Shown here piece by piece: positions 22,813 through 34,232 of a stretch of 64,000 bases of DNA. The notes beneath the pieces are model-generated. The model did not search any database. It had not been told where the DNA came from and saw nothing but the letters and a program-made list of their open reading frames with translations. The DNA is from Turbatrix aceti (taxonomy: Eukaryota > Nematoda > Chromadorea > Rhabditida > Panagrolaimidae), in assembly GCA_963969345.1 (NCBI GenBank), contig OZ017768.1, positions 7,402,718-7,466,717 of the forward strand. Direction: 5' to 3'. Numbering within the stretch: position 1 is the stretch's first letter; each line of letters begins with the position of its first letter. A program made the translations under genes and the position numbers.

Positions 22813-23427
22813 ATGTCGAAGCCGTCAGTTTGCTTCGCTCTTTTATTTTTCACCACTACGATCATTCTGATTTCGGCCGTTCCGGTTTCTCGCACCGTTA
22901 CTGATGAAAATCAGAAAGAAAGTCGGCAACTTGAAAATGCACTTTACAAAAGTTTGTACGGAAACCCCCAGTTTATTGTAACTTCTAGGTGCTACCGCTT
23001 CTACAACGAGAAAAAAACTTTCACGGAGGCTTCCGCCTTTTGTGCCACTCAAAAAGGCCGTCTGGCGCAGTTCGAACATGCTGGATTTCACAAACTTATC
23101 TATGAATATATAAAACGCGATTACAACAGCAACATCTACTACATTGGTGCCAACAAGATTGATAGCACAGATTTTAAGTGGACAGATGGATCTGTCATCG
23201 GCTGGAAGCCCACATGGACTGTGCCTTCACCTGACAATTCTGAAGTCCACCAATGCGTTATCGTTGTTCCAAAAGAATCCGGAAAATGGTCGGCTGTCGA
23301 CTGCTACATCGCCCGTCCTTTTGTCTGTGAGGTCGTTACAACTACAACTTTCCATAATCCTGATATTTATCAGAAATCGGATATTTATGCGAACGCTGTT
23401 TGCAGCATTCGGTCAAAAGTTGTATGA
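22813..23427 (+). CDS. Single-domain C-type lectin
   Basis: Single-exon gene of 204 residues. A signal peptide (MSKPSVCFALLFFTTTIILI) is followed by one C-type lectin-like domain. Key blocks are CYRFYNEKKTFTEASAFC, IYYIGANKIDSTDFKWTDGS, CVIV, and GKWSAVDCYIARPFVCE. It is closely similar to domain 2 of the upstream lectin (both carry YNS(N/S)IYYIGANKI), so the two genes are tandem paralogues. As there, the classical calcium-binding Glu-Pro-Asn motif is not visible. Nematode secreted lectins of this kind often act at the gut or surface in immunity, but this is inference. AATAAA at 23457. Confidence 0.88.
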   Translation: MSKPSVCFALLFFTTTIILISAVPVSRTVTDENQKESRQLENALYKSLYGNPQFIVTSRCYRFYNEKKTFTEASAFCATQKGRLAQFEHAGFHKLIYEYIKRDYNSNIYYIGANKIDSTDFKWTDGSVIGWKPTWTVPSPDNSEVHQCVIVVPKESGKWSAVDCYIARPFVCEVVTTTTFHNPDIYQKSDIYANAVCSIRSKVV

Positions 23428-23689
23428 GTCAATTATAAGTGTACGTATATGTATGTAATAAAATTTGTAAATAAAAAATAAATGTTTGCGCTTTTTATGC
23501 TAGATATTTATATTGAATTTGGTGGTCTGTTTACTGATATTATTATGTTCGAATTTCTATACAATTCTTGATTGGCCTAAAAAACAAGTTTTTGCAAAAT
23601 CCCAAGTTTGAGGGTTCTCACCACGAAATTCCCCGCACGCAAACACGCATTATGATTTTCATCGTTTTGCTCAATTTTGCGGCGTTTTC

Positions 23690-25659
23690 ATGCGTTTTTC
23701 AATCCTACGACCGGCGATCTCGTCTTTCTGCAAGGGATTGGTGTCCAGGAGCCTCATCGAGACATGCTATCCATCTACCTTGCTGACAGATGGTGAGTTG
23801 TGCCACACAGAGTCTAAAAACATCAATTCACTTTGTCATCCGTGTTTTCAGACTTCCTCAACAATTTCCCACCCGTCGTTTACGCTGGCTTTGATCCTAC
23901 CGCTCAGTCGCTTCACGTCGGCAATCTTGTCGTGTTGAATGCTCTTATCCGAAGTGCTTCTCTCGATGGTTGTCGGGCGATTGCCCTCGTCGGCGGCGCC
24001 ACTGCTCTCGTCGGCGATCCTTCCGGCAAGAAGTCTGGTTGGTTTTTATAACTATAATTTATTTTTGTTTGTTTACATTTAGGCAATTTTCCTGGTTTTT
24101 TTTCGTTTGAAATTATTATAGTTCGGTTTTTTGAGCTTTGGTTTACCTAAAAATTGATTTTTGCCGTTGAAATCATATTTTTTCCAAAACACCCACTTCA
24201 GACCTGGATTTACAGACCGTAACGAGCTAGCCATGGATGTCGTCGCTCAGAATACCCAGAAATTGCACGATCAGCTCTCACGGATCTTTGCTAACGCCGG
24301 GACGACTGATTTTGCGATTGTCAACAATCTGGAGTGGTTTGAGAACATGTCAATGATCGATTTCCTCCGAATGGCCCGAAAGTTCCGCGTTGGACCCATG
24401 CTGAGGCTTGGCCACATCAAAAACCGCATGCGAACCGATATCCAAGCTGGTGTCAATTTTACGGAGTTTTCCTACCAGATTTTGCAGTCCTACGATTGGC
24501 TCGTTCTCGCGAACAAATTTGATTGCCGGTTTCAGGTTTGTTTTTGATTTGAATTTTTTTTTGGGATTTTTGGATGGTTGCGTGCAGTTTTAGATCGGTG
24601 GATCCGACCAGCTGGGTCACCTGGACGCTGGCAGCCACTATGTCCAGGCTGTCACGGGGCAACGAACCGGTGGCGTCTGTCTGCCGCTTGTGACCGATGC
24701 TTTTGGCGAAAAAATTGGCAAATCGACGGCAGCCAATGGAGATGGGGTCTGGCTGGATCCCGGACTGACGTCGCCCTACGCTTTTTACCAGTACTTCAGA
24801 CAGCTGCACGACAACACCGCTGCCAAGCTTTTTCCCATGTTTTCGCTTCGTCCGCTCGAAGAAATCGACGCCGTCATCCGGGAGCACGAGGCGAGCATTG
24901 GGAAGTCCGTGGCACAGACTGCGTTGGCGGAAGAAATGACGAGACTCGTCCACGGTCCTCAAGGACTGGCGACCGCTCAGCAGTGCTCAAATGTGCTTTT
25001 CAAAGGTTTGTTGAGGGTTTTGGGGGTCAAAATGGGGAATTTGGAAGATTTTTTGGTAATAAGCGAACAGATTTTTTTCACCACGTTCGCGAACGAAAAT
25101 CGAATTTTTTTATCGTTTGGGCCAAATTTTGTTTGTTCAGGCAAAAAAACATAATCGATCGATTATTTTTTCAAATGACCGTGTTTTTTGATTTCATTCA
25201 TTTTTTTTAATAAATCCAAAATTGGTGGCTTATTTTTTGGTTTCATTGAAAAATTTAGAAATGTTTGTGAACGAATACGAACAAAAAAAAAATTTTAATA
25301 AAAAAAATTTTTTTTTTTAAATTTCTCCGCGAAAACGAACGTTTACCCACCCCTGATTTTCAGGCTCTCTGAAGGATTTCCAATCCCTCGATTCCCCGAC
25401 GATAGCTTCTCTCTTTGGCGAGGCGTCCACCTTCGACGTCCCCAGAGGCTCGACCACTACTTTCGGCTCGCTAGCGGATCAGACGCGTCGCGACAAGAAC
25501 AAGGGCTCGGTGCTGATGACGAAGGGCGCCTTCCGGGTCAATGGCGTTCGCCACACCGATCCAACCGAGCCGCTCGACAGCTCCTCGACTTTCCTCGTCG
25601 ATGGGCTCAGTCTCATTTCCTGGGGCAAGCGAAAGTTCTTCCTTGTTCGATGGATTTGA
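23690..25659 (+). CDS. yars-2: Tyrosyl-tRNA synthetase, mitochondrial
   Basis: Class I synthetase charging mitochondrial tRNA-Tyr. Exons: 23690-23792, 23852-24037, 24216-24535, 24594-25005, 25364-25659, all in frame, 438 residues. The basic N-terminus ([16 protein letters not shown]) fits a mitochondrial targeting peptide. Catalytic blocks: [16 protein letters not shown] (HIGH region), [17 protein letters not shown], the tyrosine pocket with [23 protein letters not shown], and EKIGKST in the KMSKS position. A C-terminal S4-like segment follows ([16 protein letters not shown]). These are bacterial/mitochondrial-type features, not the cytosolic form. Acceptor 24215 is chosen because the earlier CTTCAG gives a stop. 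The eIF3M gene starts 270 bases downstream on the same strand with no AATAAA seen between, so an operon is possible. Confidence 0.93.
25050..25352. repeat. Possible element in the last yars-2 intron
   Basis: Contains GTTCGCGAACGAAAAT on the left and GAAAACGAACGTTTACCCACC then CCTG near the right. This resembles the GCGAACGAACTCGAACGAAC block and CCATCCCTG end at 61000-61135, and the GTTCGCGAACGAATAC at the window's right edge. Boundaries are uncertain. Confidence 0.35.
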
Positions 25660-25863
25660 CCTTTGTTAGATTTGACTTTGAATTTTGGATTTTGCAGTTT
25701 TTATACGTGTACGAAAAAATTAGAAAAATATGTGATTTGGCGTTTGTCAGAAAAAAATCGTTTGAAACGATGCAAATATTTTTGAAATTTGAATTTTGTA
25801 TATTTTTGGCGTGATTTGTGAATTCGCGATCGATCAGTTATTTTTATAGGCGTGACTGTTTTT

Positions 25864-25871
25864 TTTTTAGG
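25864..25871 (+). promoter_or_regulatory. Probable trans-splice acceptor before eIF3M
   Basis: TTTTTTTTTAG then GCGCCC, 59 bases before the ATG at 25930 and about 210 bases after the yars-2 stop. No donor for a cis intron is evident, which is consistent with leader splicing of a downstream operon gene. Inference. Confidence 0.4.
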
Positions 25872-25929
25872 CGCCCGCTGATTTCACAGCAATCCGGCTT
25901 ACGCTTTCGCACGCCGCATTCAGTATACA

Positions 25930-27822
25930 ATGGAAAATGGCGTCAGAGCAGAGTACTCTGCACCCAAAGTCTTCATCTTTGCGTACGCAGACGAGAAGGA
26001 ACAAATCGCGCAATTAGCGCAGTACCTCAACGAACAGGGCGCTGAATTGCAGCCTCTCGGTGAGTTTTTGGTGGTTTTTATAGGGGAAAATTACGGTAAA
26101 TGCATTTTTAGGAGACAACAACCTCGAAAGCGTCCTCGCCATTGTCAAGGGTCTCGGAACGCTTTTATCCAAGACGAACGAGGAGACGTATTCGGAGTAC
26201 TTCAACTCGATTCTCTCCGTAGTCATCGGATTTGCTCCGGAAGATGCCATCGGCGTCATCAAGGCGTGGAGGGACGTTGTCCTGGCTGCTGAGTACAAGG
26301 CTGTCGGCTGGAACTCGAGGGTAGGTTTTTTTTTTATTACTTTTGGTAATTTTTACCTAATTTTGGGGAAATTTTCATGGATTTGGTCACCAAATTTTTT
26401 TTGGTTATTTTTTGGTGTGAACAATTTTTTTTGGTTATTTTAACGTAATTAGTGTCTCGATTTTTTAGAAATATTTTTACAGAGATTTGAAGCATTTTTA
26501 ATTTTGTTTAGAAATGTTTACGTTTGTGATGTAGTTTTTTTTCCTAATTTTGGAGTTATTTTTACGGATTTTTTCTTTTTTTTCCCAACTTTTTGGACCA
26601 TTTTACGTTTTTTCAGTTTTTTTTCTTATTTGGGGTCATTTTTACGGATTTAGTTTTCTTTCCTAGTTTTTGGTCATTTTTTTTATTTATTTTGGAGGGT
26701 TATTTGCACGTTTTTTTTCAATGTAAAAATTCTGTGAAAATATTCTGTTTCAAATTTTCACGTTTTTGAAGTTTTTTTTTTCAATTATTTTAATAATTTT
26801 TATGTTTTGAACGTCTTTTTTTTATTTGGGATTTTTTCACGAATGTGGTGTTTTTTTCCATTTTTTTTGGGTCATTTTTACGCATTTGATGTTTTCAGGC
26901 CTCAGCAATCGTCCAAGTCTTCTCAAACCTCTTCCAGTTCTACGACACGTCTGCGGACATCAAGTTTTACACCTTTTTGACGGTTCTGGAGATGGCAGGG
27001 CGCGCCAAAGTCACCCGATCCATCGACATCACCCCGCGCACCATCGAAGGCTACTTCGCGGACTGGGCCCTGACTGTCGAGCAGCAGAAGCAGTTCCTGC
27101 GCGTCCTCCACGCCGCGCTCCTCGCCGACGATCGCGCGAAGGACGCTGCCGTCGTCATGATTCGCCTCCTCCAGGCGTACACCGGCGCCGACGCTGCAAA
27201 CGCCGCTGCCGACGCGAAGGAGTGCGTGCGGACGGCCATCATCGACCCGCACGCCTTCAGCTTCGACCACCTCCTGCGCATCAACGCGATCAAGCACCTC
27301 GAAAAGTCGGATGCCAAGATCTTCGAGCTGCTCAACATTTTCAACCAGGGCTCGCTCGTCGATTTCAAGGCTTTCCTCGCGAAGAATCCAAACTTCAGCA
27401 AAGAAGAACTCAAAGTGGACGAGCAGATCCTGATTCGCAAGATCAAGATCCTCACGCTGATATCGCTGGCTGAGAAGTCCCGCAAGCTGCCCTACGACCA
27501 GCTGCTCAAGGTGCTCGAAGTCGCCGACAACGACGAACTCGAGAGCTTCCTCATCGACGTTCTTCAGTCCAAAGTCATTTCTGTGAGCTTTTACCCCAAA
27601 AGTTTTGGATTTTATAGTTTTAACGTTTTTCAGGGCAAGCTGAACGGCGTCGCCAAGGAATTCCACGTCACCGCCTTCCAACAGCGTCACTTTGACTTAC
27701 CTGAATGGAAAAATCTCCGCACCCGCCTCCAAAACGTCCTCTCTGCCCTCAAAGCCTCACAGACCAACCTCGAAATCGCCAGCCACCCCGAACTCATCGA
27801 AAGCCGGCTTCATTTTCGCTAA
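25930..27822 (+). CDS. eif-3.M: Eukaryotic translation initiation factor 3 subunit M
   Basis: PCI-domain subunit of eIF3; in C. elegans the equivalent (CIF-1) also serves the COP9 signalosome. Exons: 25930-26059, 26112-26320, 26899-27582, 27634-27822, 403 residues, near the family length (about 375-390). The helical N-terminal half includes NNLESVLAIVKGLGTLLS and RFYDTSADIKF-type repeats (seen as SNLFQFYDTSADIKFYTFL). The PCI part includes AFSFDHLLRINAIKHLEKSD, LISLAEKSRKLPYDQLLKVL and the winged-helix segment with GVAKEFHVTAFQQRHF. Splices are clean. The stop at 27820 is followed by about 290 bases of possible 3' UTR without an obvious AATAAA. Confidence 0.9.
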
Positions 27823-28115
27823 ACACCCGAAGAAAAAGACGCTCCACGACAGTTTGGTGTCATTTCAACGGCTTTCGTCGTCTTCTGTGAGTGGTTGCTG
27901 CGTGCGCGAGCAGCGGTGTGTGGTTCTGATTTCTGAGGTTCTTTCTGTTTGAATTTGTGGTTCGTTGGACGGGTATCTTTTTTTTTGGTTGACAGGATGC
28001 CCGCGCCGAGACCATTGAGGTGGCGATATTTAAATTTGTTTTTGTTGGAGGAAGAATGGTTTTTGGGGACAAAGAAGGGGGAAGATTTGTTTTAGATTTT
28101 AAAAGTGGAGTATAC

Positions 28116-28466
28116 CAGAGATGGCAGATCAGATCATTTGCTCATGATCTGATCTGGATTATCTGCGATCTGATCTGATCTGATCTGACTCGACCCCGCC
28201 CAAAATCTCGGAATTTAGGGTTCAGGTTCCCGAGAACACTGGTTTCGACGCGAAAAGTTAAATATAATTTTTTTTTGTTGAGAACTATCGTATTCTTCGA
28301 AAAACAAGCAATGCGGACGTGTTTGAAGTTGTAAAATTTTAAATTTCTAGTGATCTGATCTGAATTATCTGTGATCTGATCTGAATTCCACGTGATCTGA
28401 TCTGGATTATCTGTGATCTGACCTGAGCTGATCTGATCCGAAACGTGATCTGATCTGCCATCTCTG
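28116..28466. mobile_element. hAT-type MITE with exact 8-bp target duplication
   Basis: A 351-bp element with inverted ends CAGAGATGGCAGATCAGATC and GATCTGATCTGCCATCTCTG. Flanks are GAGTATAC (28108-28115) and GAGTATAC (28467-28474). Eight-base duplications and CAGAG ends are typical of the hAT superfamily. Both subterminal regions carry GATCTGATCTG repeats. The middle (TTCCCGAGAACACTGGTTTC, TTCTAGTGATCTGATC) matches parts of the 2.1-kb foldback at 20120-22261, so this is an internally deleted relative. Confidence 0.9.
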
Positions 28467-28474
28467 GAGTATAC

Positions 28475-29167
28475 TCCTACTCCGGTCTCGTCTCACTCTC
28501 AAGTCTTGTGTTTATTCAGGTCAGCCGGCATATATATATATAGAGAAAACAGTATGTAAATTCGAAGCTACAGTAGTAGCTCTATCAGACAAAAAGTTAG
28601 GTTTGGTCGAATAAGAAAGTGACAAATAGTCAAAGCGGAACAATACATCTGACGACAAAAAATTTAAAGTTAGGGAAACTTGAAAAAAAACTGTTAAAAA
28701 ATAATATTTGAATAAGTAAAGCACAAAATCTGGCCGGTCGGTTTCAAGGTCGGCCGGTAAAGCCGGGAAAAGCCAAAAAAATTCGAAGGTTGATTTTGTT
28801 TGAAAAATGTATGATTTTCGAACGTTTTTGTGTTTCATTTGTCAATTTGTTTTACTTTTTCACCGTAACCCTAAAATAAAGTACGAAAATTTTTTTCAAA
28901 AAAAAAAGATCGTGGCTTTGGCCTGAAAATTTAAGCCTGATTTTGAGGCCGGTTGATTTCTAGTTTTTCAATGCTTGTTTTTTATATTTGTACAAAATTT
29001 TCGATTTGTGCCAACGTCATGTTTTCACCGTTACTCACCAACATTATAGCGAAATGTAATATAAAATACACAAATTAATAGAAATATCTACAATTTTTGT
29101 TGTCATGTAAATATTTGATGACATCACTTTGATGTGCTTACAAATTGCTAAAAACATATGTAATGTC
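28475..29167. other. Intergenic spacer between convergent genes
   Basis: Lies between the plus-strand eIF3M gene and the minus-strand receptor. AT-rich, no gene supported. From here rightwards homopolymer runs on + turn from T to A. Confidence 0.45.
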
Positions 29168-30161
29168 TCAAAATACAGAAATCTTTTTAACACAAACCTG
29201 TGGTGTTATACGATTTGTTCCTGAATTAGTAGCAATAGTTATTTTGTTGCCACTGGAATGAAAAAGTTTTGTCCTCCACGACTTGCAGATGAGAAAAGGA
29301 ATTACAAGTGTCAGCACGGAAAGTTCACGTACCAAATCACCTATCAACCCCAAAATAATGCAGGCATATGCAGCGTCAGCAAATACCTCATACACTATGA
29401 AGACCACATAATTGGCCATAATAATGAGTACAGTATGAATAGCATAGCAGAGCACAAAACAGGTAGTCTGAATGAGGAGCGTGTTTTCTGCTTTGCGCTG
29501 CTGAACATTTACCTCAAGGGAGGATTTTTGTCGACATCGGCTCGCCAAACCTGCTGAAAGACAGAAAAATGTTGCCATCGTTGTGGTAATTACATTTGAC
29601 ATTATTAGTGATTTGTTCTGCTGAAAATCTGCAATAAAGTACACCACATTGTGGCATGTATCGGAGAGAGATGCACACATTATGCTGAGGAGGTACAAAA
29701 TAACGGGGTAAATTAGTATAAAAATAATATACGCAATTGTCAGATTCTGGCTCCACAGCCTGTTCATTCGGCGCCATAATATTACGGCTGTAATTTTTTT
29801 TAAATGTATTTAAATGAACAGACAAAAATGAAGTGTATACACCTGTGAATCTGTTAAACGCCATTAAAGCAAACCAAATACCAATAAAGTAGTCGTAATG
29901 CTTTTGCATAATTTGGTCCAAGTAATTTAGAAATATAACATTTGGATTGAAAAGCTTTGATACATGGATCGTAGTAACCGTGACGTAGCAAAAGCAACCG
30001 GAGACAAAAACAGCAAAGTACGGCGTCCGCATGATGCTCGTTTTATGGCACATATTTCGAGCTATTGCAGACAGTACGATAATCATGGTAAATGTATTGA
30101 TCAAATTTAGGATAAACAATGTTAAAGTAGTATATATTGCAAAGTCAGTTGATTGGTACAT
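29168..30161 (-). CDS. Nematode serpentine chemoreceptor (srv-like)
   Basis: Seven-transmembrane receptor of a nematode chemosensory superfamily. Exons on the minus strand: 30161-29843 and 29787-29168, separated by a 55-base intron (donor GTGTAT, acceptor TTACAG), 312 residues. After splicing, the end of TM3 reads NRFTAVILWRRMNRLWS, the usual NRFTA motif of srv and related classes. At least seven hydrophobic segments are visible, for example YTTLTLFILNLINTFTMIIV and IAYIIFILIYPVILYLL, with the last ending LTLVIPFLICKSWRTKLF. TTTTTTTAG lies 3 bases before the ATG and is a likely trans-splice site. Assignment to srv rather than sru/srg is tentative. Such genes usually act in sensory neurons. 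Confidence 0.75.
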
Positions 30162-30166
30162 TTTCT

Positions 30167-30741
30167 AAAAAAATATTACACCTTTAATTTTACAGTAATG
30201 ATGCGGTTATATTTATGTATTACCTTTTTGGAAAATTGGATTGCATTCTTGTATGTTAGAAAAAAAGCGCTGGTCCCCCTTTACTTGACTCATTTGTACA
30301 CAATTTGTATCATAAATTTGTTTTCGTTTATCGTAAACAAAGCACATATATGTATGTACATAATTGCTAATTTTTATGTATTTTTTATGATGCGCGAGAT
30401 ATACAAGATATTAGAAAACAAGAATCCAATTTTTTGTAAACAACAATTCGCAATACGTGTTCTTCTGGTAATCGTTTCACTGCCATCATCGGGGAAACCG
30501 AAAAAACATCCGATAAATTCCGGGTGCTGTATTCAAATAACAAAGTTATACTAACTTTATACGACGAAACAGTTCAAAAATTGTTGGCAGAAGGAGTTTG
30601 TAGAATTCGGCGTTCGAGAAATCGAGAAAGGGATCGGTGAAAGCAACCTACGAGATAGCCTGATACTTGTCGTAGAGTAAGATTTCGTATTCCGTCACGA
30701 AATAATTTATTTTAAATCGACCATGAATGTATATTTAAAAT
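30167..30741. other. Intergenic spacer
   Basis: A long open frame on + (to about 30554) lacks an ATG start and coding character, so I see no gene. Presumed promoter of the chemoreceptor and 3' flank of the thioesterase. Confidence 0.4.
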
Positions 30742-31930
30742 TTATTTATTCAATTGATCACGACCCTGAACGTAATTCTGTTGCTCGTAGGACAACAGAC
30801 ACCTTTTCTGGTTGTCAAAGATCTGTCCGGTGACAATGGCACCTTGTCGGGATATAAGATTACACTTTGCTGCATTCAGAAACCAAGAATGAGGCTGCAA
30901 ATGTTTTTTTTTTGTAAAAAGTTCACCTGATGATGCCCAAAGCATTACCTCAATGTTAGTCCGATGAATGACGATATTGTGCGTAAGCGAAGACCCAAAC
31001 ACGCCGAGATCACCTACGTCGAATTTGTTGAGCAGGCCCCGGATGGGCTGAAAGATGTTGTAGTCGCTCATCATGAGCAGCGGAACGAGCGGGTCTGCAA
31101 GGGCTCTTTCGATGGCTGGTTCGTACCTGGGATGCACCCGGATCCACCTGACGTGCTCGGGCGACGAGACTTGGAAGGTCGGCAGATGCTCGGGGGTTGC
31201 GGGACGGACTTCGAACAGAGAGCGTTCGTTTAGGTACAAGCGCTCTGCTTTGCTCGGACCGAAGGGTTCTACGAGGAATTCTGGATCGGGAACTGCCGAG
31301 ATGTTGATTGGAGACACCGGAACCGCGTAGAAAGCCTAAAAATCTTTTTTATATACAAAAAAAATTTTTCATTTCTTAAAAAATACAAAAAAAAATTGAA
31401 ATTTTTTTATACAAAAAAATATTTGAATTTTTTAAATACAAAACAGAAATTCAAATTTTTGTAAATACAAAAAAAAGTTTTTCAATTTTTTTTAAAATAC
31501 AAAAAAAAATTGAAAATTTTTTAGATATAAAAAAAATTGAAAATTTTTTAGATACAAAAAAATGAAATTTTTTTACTTCATTGGAAGGCGGAACGACTCG
31601 CAAAGTGACGTTAGCGATGATTCTCTCCCCCTGGATGGAGGTCACCTTGGCGAATCCGGCAGCCAACCCGCGGCGATCCAGGTGGTAGTCAATAGCTTCA
31701 TCGACGGCCCCCGGCGCGATGAACATGGTATCTATCCTGGTAACCGCAAATTCAGGCGCCAGAAGCCTGACCGTGAGGTAGGCCTGTGCGACTGTCTGGC
31801 CACCAAAGAGGCGAGGAAAACGGAACGCACCCGACGAGTGATGCCCCGGTGATCGAGCTTGACAGTCGCTGAGGACGACGAGTTGACCGACCCGTTCCAG
31901 GGCATCTGCGTCGTTTTCCCGCGAGTTCAT
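30742..31930 (-). CDS. Acyl-CoA thioesterase 8 homologue
   Basis: Double hot-dog thioesterase that hydrolyses acyl-CoA to free acid and CoA; relatives work in peroxisomes. Minus-strand exons: 31930-31577, 31335-30949, 30894-30742, 297 residues (human ACOT8 319). An in-frame ATG at 31996 would give 319. First hot-dog: AFRFPRLFGGQTVAQAYLTV and FAKVTSIQGERIIANVTLRV. Second: DLGVFGSSLTHNIVIHRTNI then PHSWFLNAAKCNLISRQGAI and GQIFDNQKRCLLSYEQQNYV. The 54-base intron at 30948-30895 was placed because skipping it joins NIE to PHSWF as in the family. The C-terminus ends LNK, so the usual peroxisomal SKL signal is not seen. AATAAA overlaps the stop codon. Confidence 0.88.
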
Positions 31931-32154
31931 TACCGACACAAAACCTGCATAAGTTCGTCGATTGCGGTGCGGTGACAAGTAGCAACATTTATTCATCGAT
32001 TGGCCAGCACTCTTTTGTGATAGGGTACAATTTTTGTGTTCACGTGCGCATTGCATTGATTGCGTCTGTATGTGTCTGTTTTGTGCTCAAATAGGTTTTT
32101 TTTGTTTAATTTTAAGGAATTTTGTGGACCTTTTGAACTGACCACCATTTCCGG

Positions 32155-32232
32155 ACTGTCGCTGTGGTCATGAGGCCAAATTTTTTGTCAGCGACCGAAG
32201 GTCGGAGGTTCGAATCCTGTCACTTGCAGAAC
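32155..32232 (+). other. tRNA-like remnant with Pol III B box
   Basis: GGTTCGAATCC is a perfect B box, preceded by a GCGACCGAAGGTC stem-like segment and followed by T-runs. The acceptor stem cannot be formed, so it is a tRNA-derived fragment at best. Confidence 0.3.
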
Positions 32233-32413
32233 TTTTTAATTTTTCAAAAAACATAGAAAAAATGTGTTTCCAGCTCCTGTGAACCCCAAGTCAGTCAGCC
32301 ACCATCCAAAAAAGCCAGTAAAAATTTATAAGCGCCATTTTCGTGACAAAGCATTCAGTTAAAAACCCGTATATCAATGAAAACAATGATAGAAATGAAC
32401 AAACAACGTTTGT

Positions 32414-34232
32414 TCAGATGAAATCCCCGTTCGCAGAGCACACCTGATTGGGGCCAGCAGCGATGACGTCGTGGGGGGTCGTCATGGACACCGCGCTGTA
32501 CCGCCACTTGCCACCGGTCGATTCGCAGGATCCCGTCGAGTTGGGTCCCATCGCCGTGCAGTTGTCAATGAATGCGTTGGACATGAGTCTCGATGAGCGG
32601 TGGTTTAGGCGATGCTGGAGGTTGGGAGTGTTGGAGGCCGTCGAAGAGGCCTTGGTCTTGCACGAGCGGATGAGATCGACGAAGGCGAGTCGCCACTGCT
32701 CGTTGAGCAGAACGTAGAGCACCGGATTCCAAATTGTCGAGCTCATCGAAATGCAATGCGTAATGACGCCGGACAGGTACTCCTGCTGCGTCACCCATCC
32801 TGGAAGCCAGTTGTAGTCCCGGAGGAAGTTGAACGCGACTGCGGGTGTCCAGGAGATGACAAAGGCGCCAACCATGGCCATGAGCATGCGATTCGTTCGT
32901 AGACGACGTTTGAGCGCCATGCGTCGTTGCTCGGACTGCAGAGCAACTTTGTGGTCGGTTCGCTTCAGCAAAATGCCCTGAAAAATTTTTTTATGAGATT
33001 TTGTTCATTTTTGGAAAAATTGGCTTTTTTGATTTTAATAATCAAAACAATAAAATACCGTAACAAATGATCCCAGAACAATTTTTACAACTTTTTTGAT
33101 ACAGAAAAAGATCTACAAAAAATTTTGACCCCGACGGGAATCGAACCCCAGACCTTTTGGTCGAAAGTCAAAATTTTTACCCCTACACCATGGAAGCAAA
33201 ACGAAATCCGTCTTTGAATTTTTCAAAACAATTTTTACGATCCTTATTTTTTGGTTTACAATGAATCGTTTAAAAATCTCACCTTGCTAAGTCTGAGCGA
33301 GATCATCATGTAGCAAAAAGTGATGATGAAAAACGGAATCACAAATTGCAGGATAAAAACCACGGTGCCGTAGGTGGACCTCGCATAGGGGTCCTTGCCC
33401 CAGTCTTCAGCGCAAAAAACACCGCAAAAGTGTTCGTATTCGTCCAAATCCTGCATGATGTACATCGGACACGAAATGCAAGTCGCAATCACACAGTTGA
33501 AGACGATCATCCTGAGTGCGTGTTTTTTCTGGATAGATCGCTGTGTGGGGTAGATGATTAGGATGAATCTATCGATGCTGATGGCGGTCAGCGTGAGTGT
33601 CGAAAAACACAGACTGACGCCTTGGATCAGGGGCACCAGCTTGCAGAGGGTCGCTCCGAAAAGCCACACCTTTGTAAACGCCGAGATTGGCGTGATGGTG
33701 CCGCTGACGACGGAGACAACAATGTCACTGCAGCTCAGCGAGACGATGAACATGTTCCGCACGGATTGAAGCGCCCGGTGCTTCGCGACGGATAGAATGA
33801 CCAGTGTGTTGCCTACGACGCCTAGCCTAAAATTAAAAAAATAAATATTTATTTTGGATTTTATGATGGAAAAAAAATGACTTACGAAACAATAAGGCCA
33901 TAAATAACAGCAAAAATGCTCATCGTAGAAGGCAGACTCGTGTAATCGTGCCTGTTTTCCCAGAGATACACGTTTATGTCCATGCACTGTTCTTTTGCCG
34001 ACGTGTCGATGAAACTGATGACCTGAGGCTGATTCGGCACGTCGAGTTCGCCACGCGAGGTTTGCATAGCCAGCGTCTGTAGCTCCTGAACACCCGGTCC
34101 AGGATCCGTAGCTTCGAGCTGGAACGTGCCATTGCCCCTGGCCAAGCTGCCGGTGGGAAAAAAGCTCAGCACCAAGCCAAGCACGGCGGTGGCTACCCGG
34201 AATCGTGTGCGCAGAGTAAATCTCGGCATCAT
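32414..34232 (-). CDS. Neuropeptide Y/F-type G-protein-coupled receptor
   Basis: Class A (rhodopsin-like) peptide receptor of the NPY/NPF group, called npr genes in nematodes. Minus-strand exons: 34232-33886, 33826-33283, 32977-32414, 484 residues. Starts MMPRFTLRTRF with a signal-peptide-like segment and a long extracellular N-terminus carrying glycosylation site NGT. TM1 has VGNTLVILSV; TM2 SLSCSDIVVS (usual LAxxD is LSCSD); TM3 ends SIDRFILIIYP (DRY is DRF); TM6 FVISWTPAVAF (CWxP is SWTP); TM7 NPVLYVLL. Ser-rich cytoplasmic tail follows. TTTTGACAG lies a few codons before the ATG and suggests a leader exon or trans-splicing. Ligand cannot be told. The second intron contains a tRNA-like remnant. 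Confidence 0.88.
33127..33197 (-). other. tRNA-Glu-like sequence in a receptor intron
   Basis: On the minus strand the order is GTGTAGGGGTAAAAAT (D-arm like), TTTTGACTTTCGACCAAAA (anticodon arm, TTC if in register), and GGGGTTCGATTCCCG (T-arm with perfect B box). Acceptor and T stems have mismatches, so I regard it as a tRNA-derived pseudogene rather than a working tRNA. Confidence 0.45.

Noticed and set aside
26923..27690. 255-codon open frame on - inside eIF3M
   Set aside because: Antisense shadow of the PCI-domain exon, crossing its splice junction.
30153..30554. 133-codon open frame on + opposite the chemoreceptor promoter
   Set aside because: Starts with TTG, is AT-driven, has no family features and overlaps the probable promoter and leader site of the minus-strand receptor.
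33127..33197. Functional tRNA-Glu gene
   Set aside because: B box is perfect, but acceptor and T stems have several mismatches, so it is listed only as tRNA-derived.
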